From: Muribaculaceae bacterium
Lineage (GTDB): Bacteria > Bacteroidota > Bacteroidia > Bacteroidales > Muribaculaceae
Assembly (NCBI GenBank): GCA_017964485.1
Contig: JAGCRW010000007.1
Location: 1-34,002, forward strand
Reading direction: 5' to 3'
Length of the DNA: 34,002 nucleotides
The notes under the pieces are model-generated. The model ran no database searches and was not told where the DNA came from. It worked only from the letters and a program-made list of their open reading frames with translations. Of the stretch, positions 21,902 to 29,885 are shown one piece after another. The position numbers were made by a program, and so were the translations under genes. Position 1 is the stretch's first letter; each line of letters begins with the position of its first letter.

Positions 21902-22829
21902 CTATCTCATATTAATGCTGCTAGCGATGGTGATGGTAAGTTTTGTCACCTCTTGCCGAGACAAGGACAAGAGCGATGAGAGCGACCAGCCACAAGTGAT
22001 AAGGAGCAATGATGAACTGAAGCCGTCGGCGCAAGACGTGCTCACCGCTCCGCAGCAGCTCAAGAGCTCTCTCAATGATCTCACCAACGAGATTAACGAC
22101 GGCTTTGACGAGATAACAAGCTTTGAGCAATCTTTCGATGAAAGCGACATCTCGCAAATGCCACAAAGCAAGAGGGCGAAATTGCGCAACAACATCCTGT
22201 TGGCCAAGAATGACATACAAGAAAAACGCAGGAGGCTTGCCGAACTCGAAGACGACCTGAGCGACCTTAATGAGCAGGACAAAGCCGATATGGCTCAAAC
22301 CATCACTAACCTGCGTCAGCAGCTTGATCTGCAAAAGGCAAAGGTTGACCAACTCAGCGCAAAACTACAAGCATCATCACCTAAACCAAGAGTTAAGAGC
22401 GAAACTCCCGACTCAATAGAAGTTAGCAATCTTCCTCCAGAGGAAAAACAAATATCTCCTGAAGATGAGGTAAAGATGAAAGAGCAGCGTGAAATGCTGA
22501 GCAATGAACTCAACGAATGCTATTACGTGATTAGTGACAGAAATGACCTGAAAAATCACAAGATAATAGATTCGGAGTTCCTGAGAAAGACTAAAGTAAT
22601 GCAGAGCGGCAACCTGTTGATTTCTTATTTTACTAAAGCCGACAAGCGCACTCTGAATGAGATTCTCATTAAAAGCAAGAAAGTGACACTGATAACCAAC
22701 CATGATCAGCATTCTTACTCTATTGAGGAAACCGAAGACATGACAATCATCAAAATCCTCGACCCGGCAGCATTCTGGGAATATAGTAACTATCTCGTGG
22801 TGCAGGTTGAGGATGCTCAGCTGTTTTAG
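21888..22829 (+). CDS. Coiled-coil lipoprotein, 313 aa
   Basis: A signal with lipobox ends at Cys23 (SFVTSC). Residues about 60-175 form a long charged coiled coil with heptads of Leu/Ile, then a Pro/Ser-rich linker, and a C-terminal globular domain (about 200-313) containing two predicted strands (VTLITNHDQHSYSIEETEDM). The start at 21888 is chosen because it begins the signal peptide and overlaps the rsmI end. No family was recognised. It probably acts at the envelope; function unknown. Confidence 0.82.
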   Translation: MRTLNYLILMLLAMVMVSFVTSCRDKDKSDESDQPQVIRSNDELKPSAQDVLTAPQQLKSSLNDLTNEINDGFDEITSFEQSFDESDISQMPQSKRAKLRNNILLAKNDIQEKRRRLAELEDDLSDLNEQDKADMAQTITNLRQQLDLQKAKVDQLSAKLQASSPKPRVKSETPDSIEVSNLPPEEKQISPEDEVKMKEQREMLSNELNECYYVISDRNDLKNHKIIDSEFLRKTKVMQSGNLLISYFTKADKRTLNEILIKSKKVTLITNHDQHSYSIEETEDMTIIKILDPAAFWEYSNYLVVQVEDAQLF

Positions 22830-22882
22830 TGACACGAAAGAAACGAGTTTGTTGCGCAAGTTGCTTGTAATCACACTACCAC

Positions 22883-24007
22883 ATGAAAGTAGTAATAGCC
22901 ATCGACAAGTTTAAGGGAAGCGCCACCAGCCAGCAGTTGGCACAGGTGATAGGAGAGGAATTTCTCAGCCTGTGTCCTGACGCGCAGGTCGTGGCTGTGC
23001 CAATCGCCGACGGCGGCGACGGCACGATGGAGTGTATAAAGAGCATCTTGGGGGAAAAGGCAAAATCTTGCCACGTGAGCGTGAAGGCACCATTGCAGCA
23101 ATTGCCGCAGGTCGAGGCGCAATATGTCATAAACGGAGACACCGCTTATATGGACCTCGCCACTGCAAGTGGTCTGGCGTTGGTGCCTAATGAATGCCGT
23201 GACGTGATGAAGTCAAGCACATTTGGAACAGGTGAGATGATTGCCCATGCCGTTTTTCGCGGTGCTAAGCACATTGTTTTGGGACTTGGCGGCAGCGCTA
23301 CTTGCGACGGTGCAATGGGTATCCTTGCGGCTTTAGGATTCAGGTTTATAGATAAGAATAACAATATTTTAGTGCCTTGCGGTGAAAATCTTGCAAAGAT
23401 TGATCATATCGACAGCGACAACGTTGATAAAAAGGTGCTTGACGCACATCTCACCTTGCTGAGCGATGTCGACAATCCGCTGTATGGCGATAATGGGGCC
23501 GCCCATGTCTTCGCGCCGCAAAAAGGAGCCTCACCCGAGCAGGTTGAGCTGCTCGACGAGGGACTACGTCATTATGCTATACTGTTGCCCTCTCACATTG
23601 CCAGCATGCCTGGAGCTGGTGCGGCAGGTGGCGTGACAGCGGGAATGATGGCAATGCTCAACTCCACCATTAAACCAGGAATAGAAGTTGTGTTAGAAAT
23701 GGCGCATTTTGATGACCTTATTGCCGATGCCGACCTCGTCATTACGGGAGAGGGCCGCATAGACAACCAAACCCTGCATGGCAAAGCTCCAGCAGGAGTG
23801 CTGGCAGCAGCAAGGAAAAAAGGAGTGCCAGTGATTGCCCTGTGTGGATGCATTGCCTCTGGCACCGATATTGCCACAATGGGATTTGAAAAAGTGATTG
23901 CCGTAACCCCTGCGGGCATGCCATTAGAACAGGCCCTTGACAACGAGACAACACTTCACAACGTCAAGGTGGCGATAAATGAACTTTGCCTGAATAACCT
24001 TCACTGA
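22883..24007 (+). CDS. Glycerate kinase (GarK/GlxK family), 374 aa
   Basis: The N-terminus IAIDKFKGS and the PIADGGDGT motif (about residues 45-53) are characteristic of type I glycerate kinases. Further conserved stretches are GLGGSATCDGA (about 131-141), PGAGAAGG (about 243-250) and ITGEGRID (about 287-294). The enzyme phosphorylates D-glycerate with ATP, feeding glycolysis. Length is normal. It converges with the TfoX-like gene, five bases apart. Confidence 0.95.
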   Translation: MKVVIAIDKFKGSATSQQLAQVIGEEFLSLCPDAQVVAVPIADGGDGTMECIKSILGEKAKSCHVSVKAPLQQLPQVEAQYVINGDTAYMDLATASGLALVPNECRDVMKSSTFGTGEMIAHAVFRGAKHIVLGLGGSATCDGAMGILAALGFRFIDKNNNILVPCGENLAKIDHIDSDNVDKKVLDAHLTLLSDVDNPLYGDNGAAHVFAPQKGASPEQVELLDEGLRHYAILLPSHIASMPGAGAAGGVTAGMMAMLNSTIKPGIEVVLEMAHFDDLIADADLVITGEGRIDNQTLHGKAPAGVLAAARKKGVPVIALCGCIASGTDIATMGFEKVIAVTPAGMPLEQALDNETTLHNVKVAINELCLNNLH

Positions 24008-24012
24008 GAAAG

Positions 24013-24333
24013 CTATTTCTTCTTCTTTGGCTTGGGTTGGGGGAGGACTTTGCATGTTTCTCTCACGAGCATAGAGACGTAGTCACGGTCATCGATGTCC
24101 TCAATGAAGAAATAGTCTTTTGCTCCGTCATAAGGCGGGCGCAGGTCAATGGCACGTAGCAGTGGACGCACGGCATCGGTGGGCTTGAGGTAGAAGCAAT
24201 CGTCGCATATCAGTCCGAATATTTTCCCGTCGCAATAGATACCATAGTCACCAAACATCTTCTTAGTGATAATATCTCCTGCCCCAGAGCACTGGTCGGC
24301 CACATATTGTACAAAATCGGGATTACTTGCCAT
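24013..24333 (-). CDS. TfoX/Sxy N-terminal domain protein, 106 aa
   Basis: The protein is a single TfoX N-terminal domain: KMFGDYGIYCDGKIFGLICD (about 25-44) and FYLKPTDA match that family, which in Gammaproteobacteria regulates competence. Bacteroidetes versions are standalone and of unknown function. The C-terminus is Lys-rich (PKPKKKK). A 50-aa membrane-protein gene ends five bases upstream, so they form an operon. Confidence 0.9.
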   Translation of the reverse strand: MASNPDFVQYVADQCSGAGDIITKKMFGDYGIYCDGKIFGLICDDCFYLKPTDAVRPLLRAIDLRPPYDGAKDYFFIEDIDDRDYVSMLVRETCKVLPQPKPKKKK

Positions 24334-24338
24334 AGGAA

Positions 24339-24491
24339 TTATTGATTATTCTTGATGTTTTTATCGTTTTTCTGCTTTTTCTTTTTCATCTCATAAACCA
24401 CAGAGATGATTCCCACCAGCACACCTATAATGCTTATAAACAGACAAATGAGCTGATAATTCTCTTTACAAAAGGAAAATAGTGAATCCAT
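24339..24491 (-). CDS. Small membrane protein, 50 aa
   Basis: The frame encodes a short N-terminal head (MDSLFSFCKENYQ), one membrane helix (about 15-33) and a very basic tail (KKKKQKNDKNIKN). It sits five bases upstream of the TfoX-like gene on the same strand, under a -7 element at 24520-24527. The Nin-Cout pattern with a Lys-rich cytosolic tail is usual for small single-pass proteins. No family was recognised. The length fits a real gene because the frame is closed, the composition is membrane-like, and it is positioned as the operon's first gene. Confidence 0.6.
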   Translation of the reverse strand: MDSLFSFCKENYQLICLFISIIGVLVGIISVVYEMKKKKQKNDKNIKNNQ

Positions 24492-24519
24492 GTTATCTAT
24501 GATGAATCATTTTATTGCG

Positions 24520-24527
24520 CAAATTTA
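24520..24527 (-). promoter_or_regulatory. -7 element of the 50-aa/TfoX operon
   Basis: TAAATTTG on the minus strand lies 28 bp before the ATG at 24491. No good -33 box is visible. Confidence 0.5.
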
Positions 24528-24565
24528 GGCATAATTTATTAATTTGCGTTTTTTGTAGGCTGAAA

Positions 24566-24597
24566 TTTGCTAAATCTGAAAAATAGTTTTAAATTTG
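24566..24597 (+). promoter_or_regulatory. Promoter of the lipoprotein/radical SAM operon
   Basis: TTTG (24566-24569) and TAAATTTG (24590-24597) are 20 nt apart, a full consensus match. Transcription is expected to start near 24604, 27 nt before the first lipoprotein ATG. Confidence 0.8.
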
Positions 24598-24630
24598 CTT
24601 GCTTATTAAAACCCACAAAATTTTGTAGTT

Positions 24631-24912
24631 ATGAAGAAGGTGAGTTTTAATGTCCAGAAGTGGGGCGTACGTGCGATGCTTGCTGTTGGTGCACTGCTAG
24701 GTTTGTCGGCGTGTTCGCATACGAAACAAGTTATAAATGAAGATAATAATGATATGCCCCAGATACATAATCTTAAATATGGACCTCTCGTTGAGAACCG
24801 TCATGACGTTGTCATTAGGAAATATGTTGACGAGAATGGTGAAGTAAGATATGACACTATTTCTTCAAAACCAAAACCAGAGTTAAAACCGATAATTCTT
24901 GAAGATGAATAA
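24631..24912 (+). CDS. Radical SAM-associated putative lipoprotein 1 (single YGP), 93 aa
   Basis: The first of three tandem paralogues. A shared N-terminus (K10-W11-G-V-R14, then a hydrophobic run) ends at lipobox Cys28 (LSAC). The mature part has one YGP (Tyr50, KYGPLVEN) without the second Pro, so it is the least typical copy. This family is known in Bacteroidetes as lipoproteins that co-occur with a radical SAM/SPASM enzyme (recalled as TIGR04134/TIGR04133); the Tyr-Gly-Pro-Pro motifs are assumed modification sites, which is inference. The gap to the next gene is three bases. Confidence 0.85.
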   Translation: MKKVSFNVQKWGVRAMLAVGALLGLSACSHTKQVINEDNNDMPQIHNLKYGPLVENRHDVVIRKYVDENGEVRYDTISSKPKPELKPIILEDE

Positions 24913-24915
24913 GCT

Positions 24916-25173
24916 ATGAAAAAAGTGAGATTTAATATTCAGAAATGGGGCGTGCGGGCACTCGTGGGATTGGGCGCCGCTTTGGGCCTCTCGTCATGCA
25001 GTAACAGAATCAATCCCCCCGAGGCTGCATACGGACCACCTCCAGGGTTTAATAGACCCCAAAACATTGAGATAATTGAAGATTTGTATGGTCCTCCAGC
25101 AGAGAAGATTGACACTCTCAAGCCTAGTGAGCCAGAACCTAGGCCCGTTGTCTATGGCCCGCCCCGTGGTTGA
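24916..25173 (+). CDS. Radical SAM-associated putative lipoprotein 2 (three YGPP), 85 aa
   Basis: Same 28-residue signal pattern as its neighbours (KWGVRA, Cys28). The mature part carries three YGPP motifs at Tyr39, Tyr58 and Tyr80, the last almost at the C-terminus (VVYGPPRG). The spaces between them are acidic and Pro-rich, likely unfolded, as expected for a peptide substrate. It is the most motif-rich of the three. It probably sits lipid-anchored in the envelope after any modification in the cytosol. Confidence 0.88.
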   Translation: MKKVRFNIQKWGVRALVGLGAALGLSSCSNRINPPEAAYGPPPGFNRPQNIEIIEDLYGPPAEKIDTLKPSEPEPRPVVYGPPRG

Positions 25174-25203
25174 TGACTTCAAATCTGAAAATGTTGTGGA
25201 AAA

Positions 25204-25491
25204 ATGAAAAAGACAACGTTTACGCTAAGGAAATGGTTGGTGCGCGGTTTTGTTGTGGTTGGTGCTTTAGTAGGCATCACTGCTTGCCAGCATTCTAAAA
25301 AGTACAACCTTGATGATGACGAAAGTCTCTCGAGTTCAGAATCTAGCGACATCAGCATGGTGGAGGAAGTCTATGGACCTCCTATCGATGAAATTGATGA
25401 TGTGAGCCCAGTAGAGGTAGTCTATGGTCCACCATCTGATTTCATTGACCCAGAGAGTGTGTCCTATATTGATGAACCGCCTGAAAGGTGA
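25204..25491 (+). CDS. Radical SAM-associated putative lipoprotein 3 (two YGPP), 95 aa
   Basis: The N-terminus has the same plan (K10-W11, V13-R14, Cys28 in ITAC). YGPP occurs at Tyr57 (EEVYGPPIDEIDD) and Tyr74 (VEVVYGPPSDFID), both in the same local setting: acidic, V-Y-G-P-P, acidic-Ile-Asp. The linker is rich in Ser, Asp and Glu. It is followed 19 bases later by the radical SAM gene. Confidence 0.88.
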   Translation: MKKTTFTLRKWLVRGFVVVGALVGITACQHSKKYNLDDDESLSSSESSDISMVEEVYGPPIDEIDDVSPVEVVYGPPSDFIDPESVSYIDEPPER

Positions 25492-25510
25492 ATAATCGAA
25501 GTAGAAAAAG

Positions 25511-26575
25511 ATGAAAACTCGTCAGCTTATTGAATTTGAAAATACTCGCCGCGAGCGTCGGTGGCTTGAAAAGAACCATCCGCTGCGGCAGTTGTTTTGG
25601 GAATGCACACTGCGCTGCAACCTCTCGTGCCGTCACTGTGGCAGCGACTGTCGCAAGGTGTCGCTAACGCCTGATATGCCTCTTGAGCATTTCCTTCCAG
25701 TGCTTGATGATGTGGCAACGATGATAGAACCCGGAAGAGTGTTGGTAAATACCGTAGGTGGCGAGCCATTAGTGCGTCCCGACATTGTTGAGTGCGGCAA
25801 GGCAATCACCGACCGAGGCTTCATGTGGGGCTTTGTTACAAATGGTGTGTTGCTTACTGAAAAGATGCTGCGTGACGTGCTCAAGGCAGGCCTGCGCACC
25901 GTGGCAGTGAGTCTCGATGGCCTGGAGAATGAGCACAACTGGTTGAGAGGAGGGTCGTTTGATGGCGCTATGGCCGCAGTGAAACTTCTCACCCGTACCC
26001 GCAACTTGTTGTGGGACGTGATTACCTGCGTGAACCAGCGCAACTTCTCTACTCTGCCTGAGCTCAAGCAGTACCTTCTCGACGCAGGTGTAACCAAGTG
26101 GCGCATTTTCACAATCTTCCCGCAGGGCAGGGCGAAACTTAACAACGAACTGTTCCTCAATCCTGAGCAATATGTTGAGCTTATGGACTTTATCGCCTCG
26201 ACTCGAAAAGAGGGCAAGATTGATTTGTCCTATAGTTGTGAGGGTTTCCTCGGCGACTATGAGGGAGAAGTGCGAAGTCACATCTATAGGTGCGACGCAG
26301 GCACGATGACAGCTTCGATACTTGCAAATGGCGACATCAGCGGATGCCTGAGCATCCGTTCGCATTACAACCAGGGCAACATCTACCGCGACAAGTTCTC
26401 TGACGTGTGGAAAAACCGCTTTGAGCAGATGCGCAACCGCCGATGGATGAAGCGTGACGAGTGTGCCAAATGCAAGGTTTGGGACTGGTGTGCAGGTGGC
26501 CCCTTCCATCTGCGTGATGATGACGGCAAGATGCTTCACTGCAACTACCTAACTATCTGCGAAGCGAAGAAGTGA
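25511..26575 (+). CDS. Radical SAM/SPASM enzyme, lipoprotein-associated, 354 aa
   Basis: The radical SAM cluster motif CxxxCxxC is at Cys36, Cys40 and Cys43 (RCNLSCRHCGSDC). A C-terminal SPASM domain has at least seven cysteines after residue 235, in contexts such as SYSC, YRCDAG, SGCLS, DECAKC, DWCAGG and LHC, for auxiliary iron-sulfur clusters. SPASM enzymes such as AlbA and PqqE modify ribosomal peptides or proteins. Family TIGR04133 is recalled as the partner of the YGPP lipoproteins, and it sits in one operon with three of them. It has no signal peptide, so modification would happen in the cytosol before export. The actual product is unknown. Confidence 0.92.
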   Translation: MKTRQLIEFENTRRERRWLEKNHPLRQLFWECTLRCNLSCRHCGSDCRKVSLTPDMPLEHFLPVLDDVATMIEPGRVLVNTVGGEPLVRPDIVECGKAITDRGFMWGFVTNGVLLTEKMLRDVLKAGLRTVAVSLDGLENEHNWLRGGSFDGAMAAVKLLTRTRNLLWDVITCVNQRNFSTLPELKQYLLDAGVTKWRIFTIFPQGRAKLNNELFLNPEQYVELMDFIASTRKEGKIDLSYSCEGFLGDYEGEVRSHIYRCDAGTMTASILANGDISGCLSIRSHYNQGNIYRDKFSDVWKNRFEQMRNRRWMKRDECAKCKVWDWCAGGPFHLRDDDGKMLHCNYLTICEAKK

Positions 26576-26618
26576 GCGCATTTTTTTAGAAATTTAAATC
26601 AGAAATAATACTATCAGT

Positions 26619-27914
26619 ATGAGGCGATTAGTTTTCTTACTTGTTGCGATGATTGGCGTGTGCCTTATGGCAATGGCGCAGTCATCTAGCCACCAATATG
26701 TGACTGTTGTGGCAGAGCCCGACCATGCCGACTGGACTTACCGCATAGGCGAAACGGCTCATTTTACCGCCTATGCCATCAAGGAGAATGTGCGTATGCG
26801 CGACACGGAGATAACCTACAGCTATGGCCCCGACAAACTCGATGCCGTCTTTACCAAGACTATCAAGACCGACCGCAATGGCGTGGCACACTTTGACGTG
26901 CCAGGCGCCAAAACGCCAGGGTTTACTAGCGTGAGAGTGAAGGTGGAACTCGACGGACATAGCTATAGCTCAATGACGAATATCGCTTTTGATCCCTATA
27001 ACATCAAGCCCACGACCACTATGCCCGATGACTTCGAGCAGTTCTGGAATGATGCTATGGAAAAAGCCGCTCAGATACCTATGCAGCCCACGTTGCGCCA
27101 CAGCGACGAGGAGAGCAACGATAGGGTAGATGTCTATTACCTGCGCTTGCAGTCTTACAAGAAAGGCAACTACGTGTATGGTGTGCTCACTGTGCCTAAG
27201 ACCACTGGCCGCAAACCTGCCATCTTGCGACTTCCTGGTGCTGCTGTGCGCTCGTTTAATGGCCCTAATGAACTTTCCTACGAGGGTTTTGTAGTTCTGG
27301 AGATTGGGGTTCACGGCATTCCCGTTGACCAGGACAAGGAGATATACCGCCAACTCGAGGCTGGAGCATTGGCGGGCTACACCACGATGGGTATCGACAA
27401 CCGCGACACCTATTACTACAAGCGTTCTATCTTAGGGTGTGTGCGTGCCGTTGATTACTTGTGCACGCGCGACGATGTTGACACCACACGCATCGCCACC
27501 TACGGCGGTAGCCAGGGCGGAATGCTCTCGATAATGACAGCGGCATTGAGTCCGCATGTGAGTGCATTATTTGCCTATTTCCCTGCCTTCTGCGACCTCA
27601 CTGGCTACTACTACGGTCGTGGGGCAGGATGGCCGCACCTGTTCCGTGACCTCAACGAGCCCAATATCAAAGCGCGTATGGAAGTGTCACGATATTTCGA
27701 TACCGTGAACTTCGCCCGCATTCTGCGGGTTCCAGGCTTCTATGCTTGGGGTTTCAACGATCCAGCTTGTTGTCCTACATCCACTTTCAGCGCTTATAAT
27801 GTGATTACCGCCCCCAAGCAGTTGCAAGTGGGTCGCGACACAGGTCACTGGCTCTACCCCTGGCAAGTGGATAACGCCATGAAATGGCTCAAGTCCCAAT
27901 TCCACATGTGGTAG
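26619..27914 (+). CDS. Secreted acetylxylan esterase-type (CE7/AXE1) hydrolase, 431 aa
   Basis: A signal peptide (about 1-20, cleavage near AMA-QSS) exports it. An N-terminal beta-sandwich-like region (about 21-125) precedes an alpha/beta-hydrolase domain. The catalytic set appears as Ser298 in GGSQGG, Asp381 in FNDPACCPTS and His410 in DTGHW; the GGSQGG and NDPACCPTS forms fit the AXE1 family that deacetylates xylan and other acetylated sugars. It begins 44 bases after the radical SAM gene on the same strand, so it may be in the same transcript, but its function has no evident link. Confidence 0.88.
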   Translation: MRRLVFLLVAMIGVCLMAMAQSSSHQYVTVVAEPDHADWTYRIGETAHFTAYAIKENVRMRDTEITYSYGPDKLDAVFTKTIKTDRNGVAHFDVPGAKTPGFTSVRVKVELDGHSYSSMTNIAFDPYNIKPTTTMPDDFEQFWNDAMEKAAQIPMQPTLRHSDEESNDRVDVYYLRLQSYKKGNYVYGVLTVPKTTGRKPAILRLPGAAVRSFNGPNELSYEGFVVLEIGVHGIPVDQDKEIYRQLEAGALAGYTTMGIDNRDTYYYKRSILGCVRAVDYLCTRDDVDTTRIATYGGSQGGMLSIMTAALSPHVSALFAYFPAFCDLTGYYYGRGAGWPHLFRDLNEPNIKARMEVSRYFDTVNFARILRVPGFYAWGFNDPACCPTSTFSAYNVITAPKQLQVGRDTGHWLYPWQVDNAMKWLKSQFHMW

Positions 27915-27944
27915 GGACTAGGCGGCCGTGTCAATTGTGCATTA

Positions 27945-28766
27945 TTAATTATTATATGCAAGTGCTGCGCCTAGTGCGGTGCAGTATTCGGCGTGGGCTG
28001 GGATGTGGAATTTCACGCCATAGATTTCCTCGATGCGTGGGAACACCACTGCACATTGCGGCAGGCGAGTGAGGTTACCAATCAGCACGAAATCTTTCAC
28101 ACCAGTATTGAGTTTAGAGAGTACGGCAGCCGAGCCAATCGACTCAAGTACCATGCAGATGATGCCAAGTGCAACGTCGTTGTCGCTAGGGGTGATTTGT
28201 CTCACCTTGCCAAATAGTGATGCCGTGGCGTGCAGAGGCAGACCTTCGAGGTCGGTCTTGCAGATGTCTTTGATTTGAAGGTTTATGTGAGTGATGTCGC
28301 CGTTCTTGGCTAGCTCTATGACGTCGGTGATATGGTCGGTCTTGAGCAGCAAGTGAGCCAGGCCCATCAAAGTGCCGCCGCCAATGCCGATACCCCCCAG
28401 GTGCTTAATCACGTCGCCATCAACGCTTACTAGTGTTGTTCCAGTACCCATCGACACCACGGTGAGGTTATCGAGGCCGCTGTCGAAGCGCGCGCCAAGT
28501 CCGTCGGCTAGGAATTCGTCAGCCTTACTAGTAGGCAGGCCATAGATTGGAGTTGTCACGCCCGAACTGCCCACACCAGTGAGCATCACATGCTCGATGT
28601 CGGCGAGGGTTATGTCGTTGTCATAGATATACTTGCCAAACGCCCCGAAAAGCGACGTGATAGGGTCGGCAGCCGTGATAAACATAGGCGAGAGAATCTG
28701 CCCGTTATTAAGTCCCACAATCTTGGTGGTGCTTCCGCCCACATCAATTCCTATTACTAAGCCCAT
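27945..28766 (-). CDS. coaW: Type II pantothenate kinase, 273 aa
   Basis: The start is MGLVIGIDVGGSTTKIVGLN, an ASKHA-type phosphate motif; GVGSSGV (about 66-72), GTGTTLV (about 107-113) and GGIGIGGGTLMGL (about 123-135) follow. These mark the type II (eukaryote/Staphylococcus-like) PanK family, which starts coenzyme A synthesis. Most Bacteroidetes carry the type III enzyme CoaX, so a type II enzyme is a modest surprise. It has a full promoter (28795-28826). Confidence 0.88.
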   Translation of the reverse strand: MGLVIGIDVGGSTTKIVGLNNGQILSPMFITAADPITSLFGAFGKYIYDNDITLADIEHVMLTGVGSSGVTTPIYGLPTSKADEFLADGLGARFDSGLDNLTVVSMGTGTTLVSVDGDVIKHLGGIGIGGGTLMGLAHLLLKTDHITDVIELAKNGDITHINLQIKDICKTDLEGLPLHATASLFGKVRQITPSDNDVALGIICMVLESIGSAAVLSKLNTGVKDFVLIGNLTRLPQCAVVFPRIEEIYGVKFHIPAHAEYCTALGAALAYNN

Positions 28767-28794
28767 AAATTTGTCTGTTTTATAAAAATGCGGT

Positions 28795-28826
28795 CAAAAT
28801 TAGTATAAAATAAGCAATGGCACAAA
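28795..28826 (-). promoter_or_regulatory. Promoter of the pantothenate kinase gene
   Basis: TTTG (28823-28826) and TAATTTTG (28795-28802), minus strand, are 20 nt apart. Confidence 0.75.
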
Positions 28827-28836
28827 AAAAAATGAC

Positions 28837-28844
28837 TAAATTTG
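28837..28844 (+). promoter_or_regulatory. -7 element of the GNAT gene
   Basis: TAAATTTG lies 21 bp before the ATG at 28866, back to back with the pantothenate kinase promoter. The -33 region is poor. Confidence 0.5.
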
Positions 28845-28865
28845 CAAAGTAGAAACTATACCGCT

Positions 28866-29390
28866 ATGAAAAAGATAATTTCTAACGACATTGTGACACT
28901 ACGCTCTCTTGAAGTCACCGACCTCGATGTGCTCTATAAATGGGAGAATGATAGTTGGCTATGGACCGTGAGCAATATTATGTCGCCGTCTCCCAAGAGT
29001 TACCTGTGGCAGTATCTGCAGAACTACGACAGTGACATTTACACCACTCGCCAGCTGCGCTTGATGATAACGCTCACCGAGACTGGTGAGCCGGTGGGCA
29101 CAGTTGACCTCACCAATTTTGACCCATTTAACAACCGCGCCGAGTTTGGAATTATGATTGACAAGGCTCACGGAGGAAAAGGCCTTGGCGATGCGGCATT
29201 GAGACTCACCATTGGTTACGTGCGTGACTATTTAGGGCTTTATCAGATTTATTCCTTAGTGCCAGCGAGCAACACTGTGTGCATTTCTTTGCTCAAGAAA
29301 CATGGCTTCACTACCGCTGGATTGCTAAAGAAATGGATAAACCACGGCACCGAAATCCATGACGTGGAAATGATGCAGCTAATTTTTTAA
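28866..29390 (+). CDS. GNAT family N-acetyltransferase, 174 aa
   Basis: The acetyl-CoA-binding motif HGGKGLGDAAL (about residues 101-111) and the following YVRDYLGLYQIY and N-x-x-C-I-S-L-L-K-K-H-G-F stretches identify a GNAT fold of the RimJ/SpeG-like type. Its substrate cannot be told. An upstream in-frame TTG at 28842 lies within the -7 box, so 28866 is the start. The HD gene begins eight bases after its stop. Confidence 0.9.
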   Translation: MKKIISNDIVTLRSLEVTDLDVLYKWENDSWLWTVSNIMSPSPKSYLWQYLQNYDSDIYTTRQLRLMITLTETGEPVGTVDLTNFDPFNNRAEFGIMIDKAHGGKGLGDAALRLTIGYVRDYLGLYQIYSLVPASNTVCISLLKKHGFTTAGLLKKWINHGTEIHDVEMMQLIF

Positions 29391-29398
29391 GTTTAGCA

Positions 29399-29872
29399 AT
29401 GAATAAGTCATTAAAGAATAGAAACATGAAATCTCACATAACGAGACTTCGCTCCTTTTGTGCAAGTCGATGGCCTAAAGAATTGGGTAACACTCATGGG
29501 GTAAAACATTGGGACAGAGTTGCTAAATTCGGGGAGATGCTTTTCATAGAAGGTGCTGATAAGGATGTGATAATGGCTTTTGCCTACCTTCACGATTCTG
29601 AAAGAAAGGATAATGGTGAAGATTTTGAACATGGAAAAAGGGCATCGATTTTTATAGATACAATTCGTGACACAGAATTGAATTTTTTGAATGATTCCCA
29701 GATTGCAAAACTCAAACGCGCCTGCGAATTGCATACTGTGGAGCATCGTACAGGCGACCTTACAATCGACATCTGCTTTGATGCCGACAGAATGGACTTA
29801 TTGAGAGTGGGTATAAAGCCTTTGCCTGATAGAATGGCTACTGAGCGAGGTGCAGAATTGGTCTCCAATTAA
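29399..29872 (+). CDS. HD-domain protein, 157 aa
   Basis: The HD metal-binding set is present: His37 (GVKHWDRV), His65-Asp66 (YLHDSERKD), His78 (FEHGKRA), with a late Asp in FDADRMDLLRV. The domain is the cytosolic stand-alone HD type with likely phosphohydrolase activity. An internal ATG at 29426 is a possible alternative start. The base composition is more AT-rich than its neighbours. Confidence 0.8.
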   Translation: MNKSLKNRNMKSHITRLRSFCASRWPKELGNTHGVKHWDRVAKFGEMLFIEGADKDVIMAFAYLHDSERKDNGEDFEHGKRASIFIDTIRDTELNFLNDSQIAKLKRACELHTVEHRTGDLTIDICFDADRMDLLRVGIKPLPDRMATERGAELVSN

Positions 29873-29885
29873 TGCTTTTTTGCTC

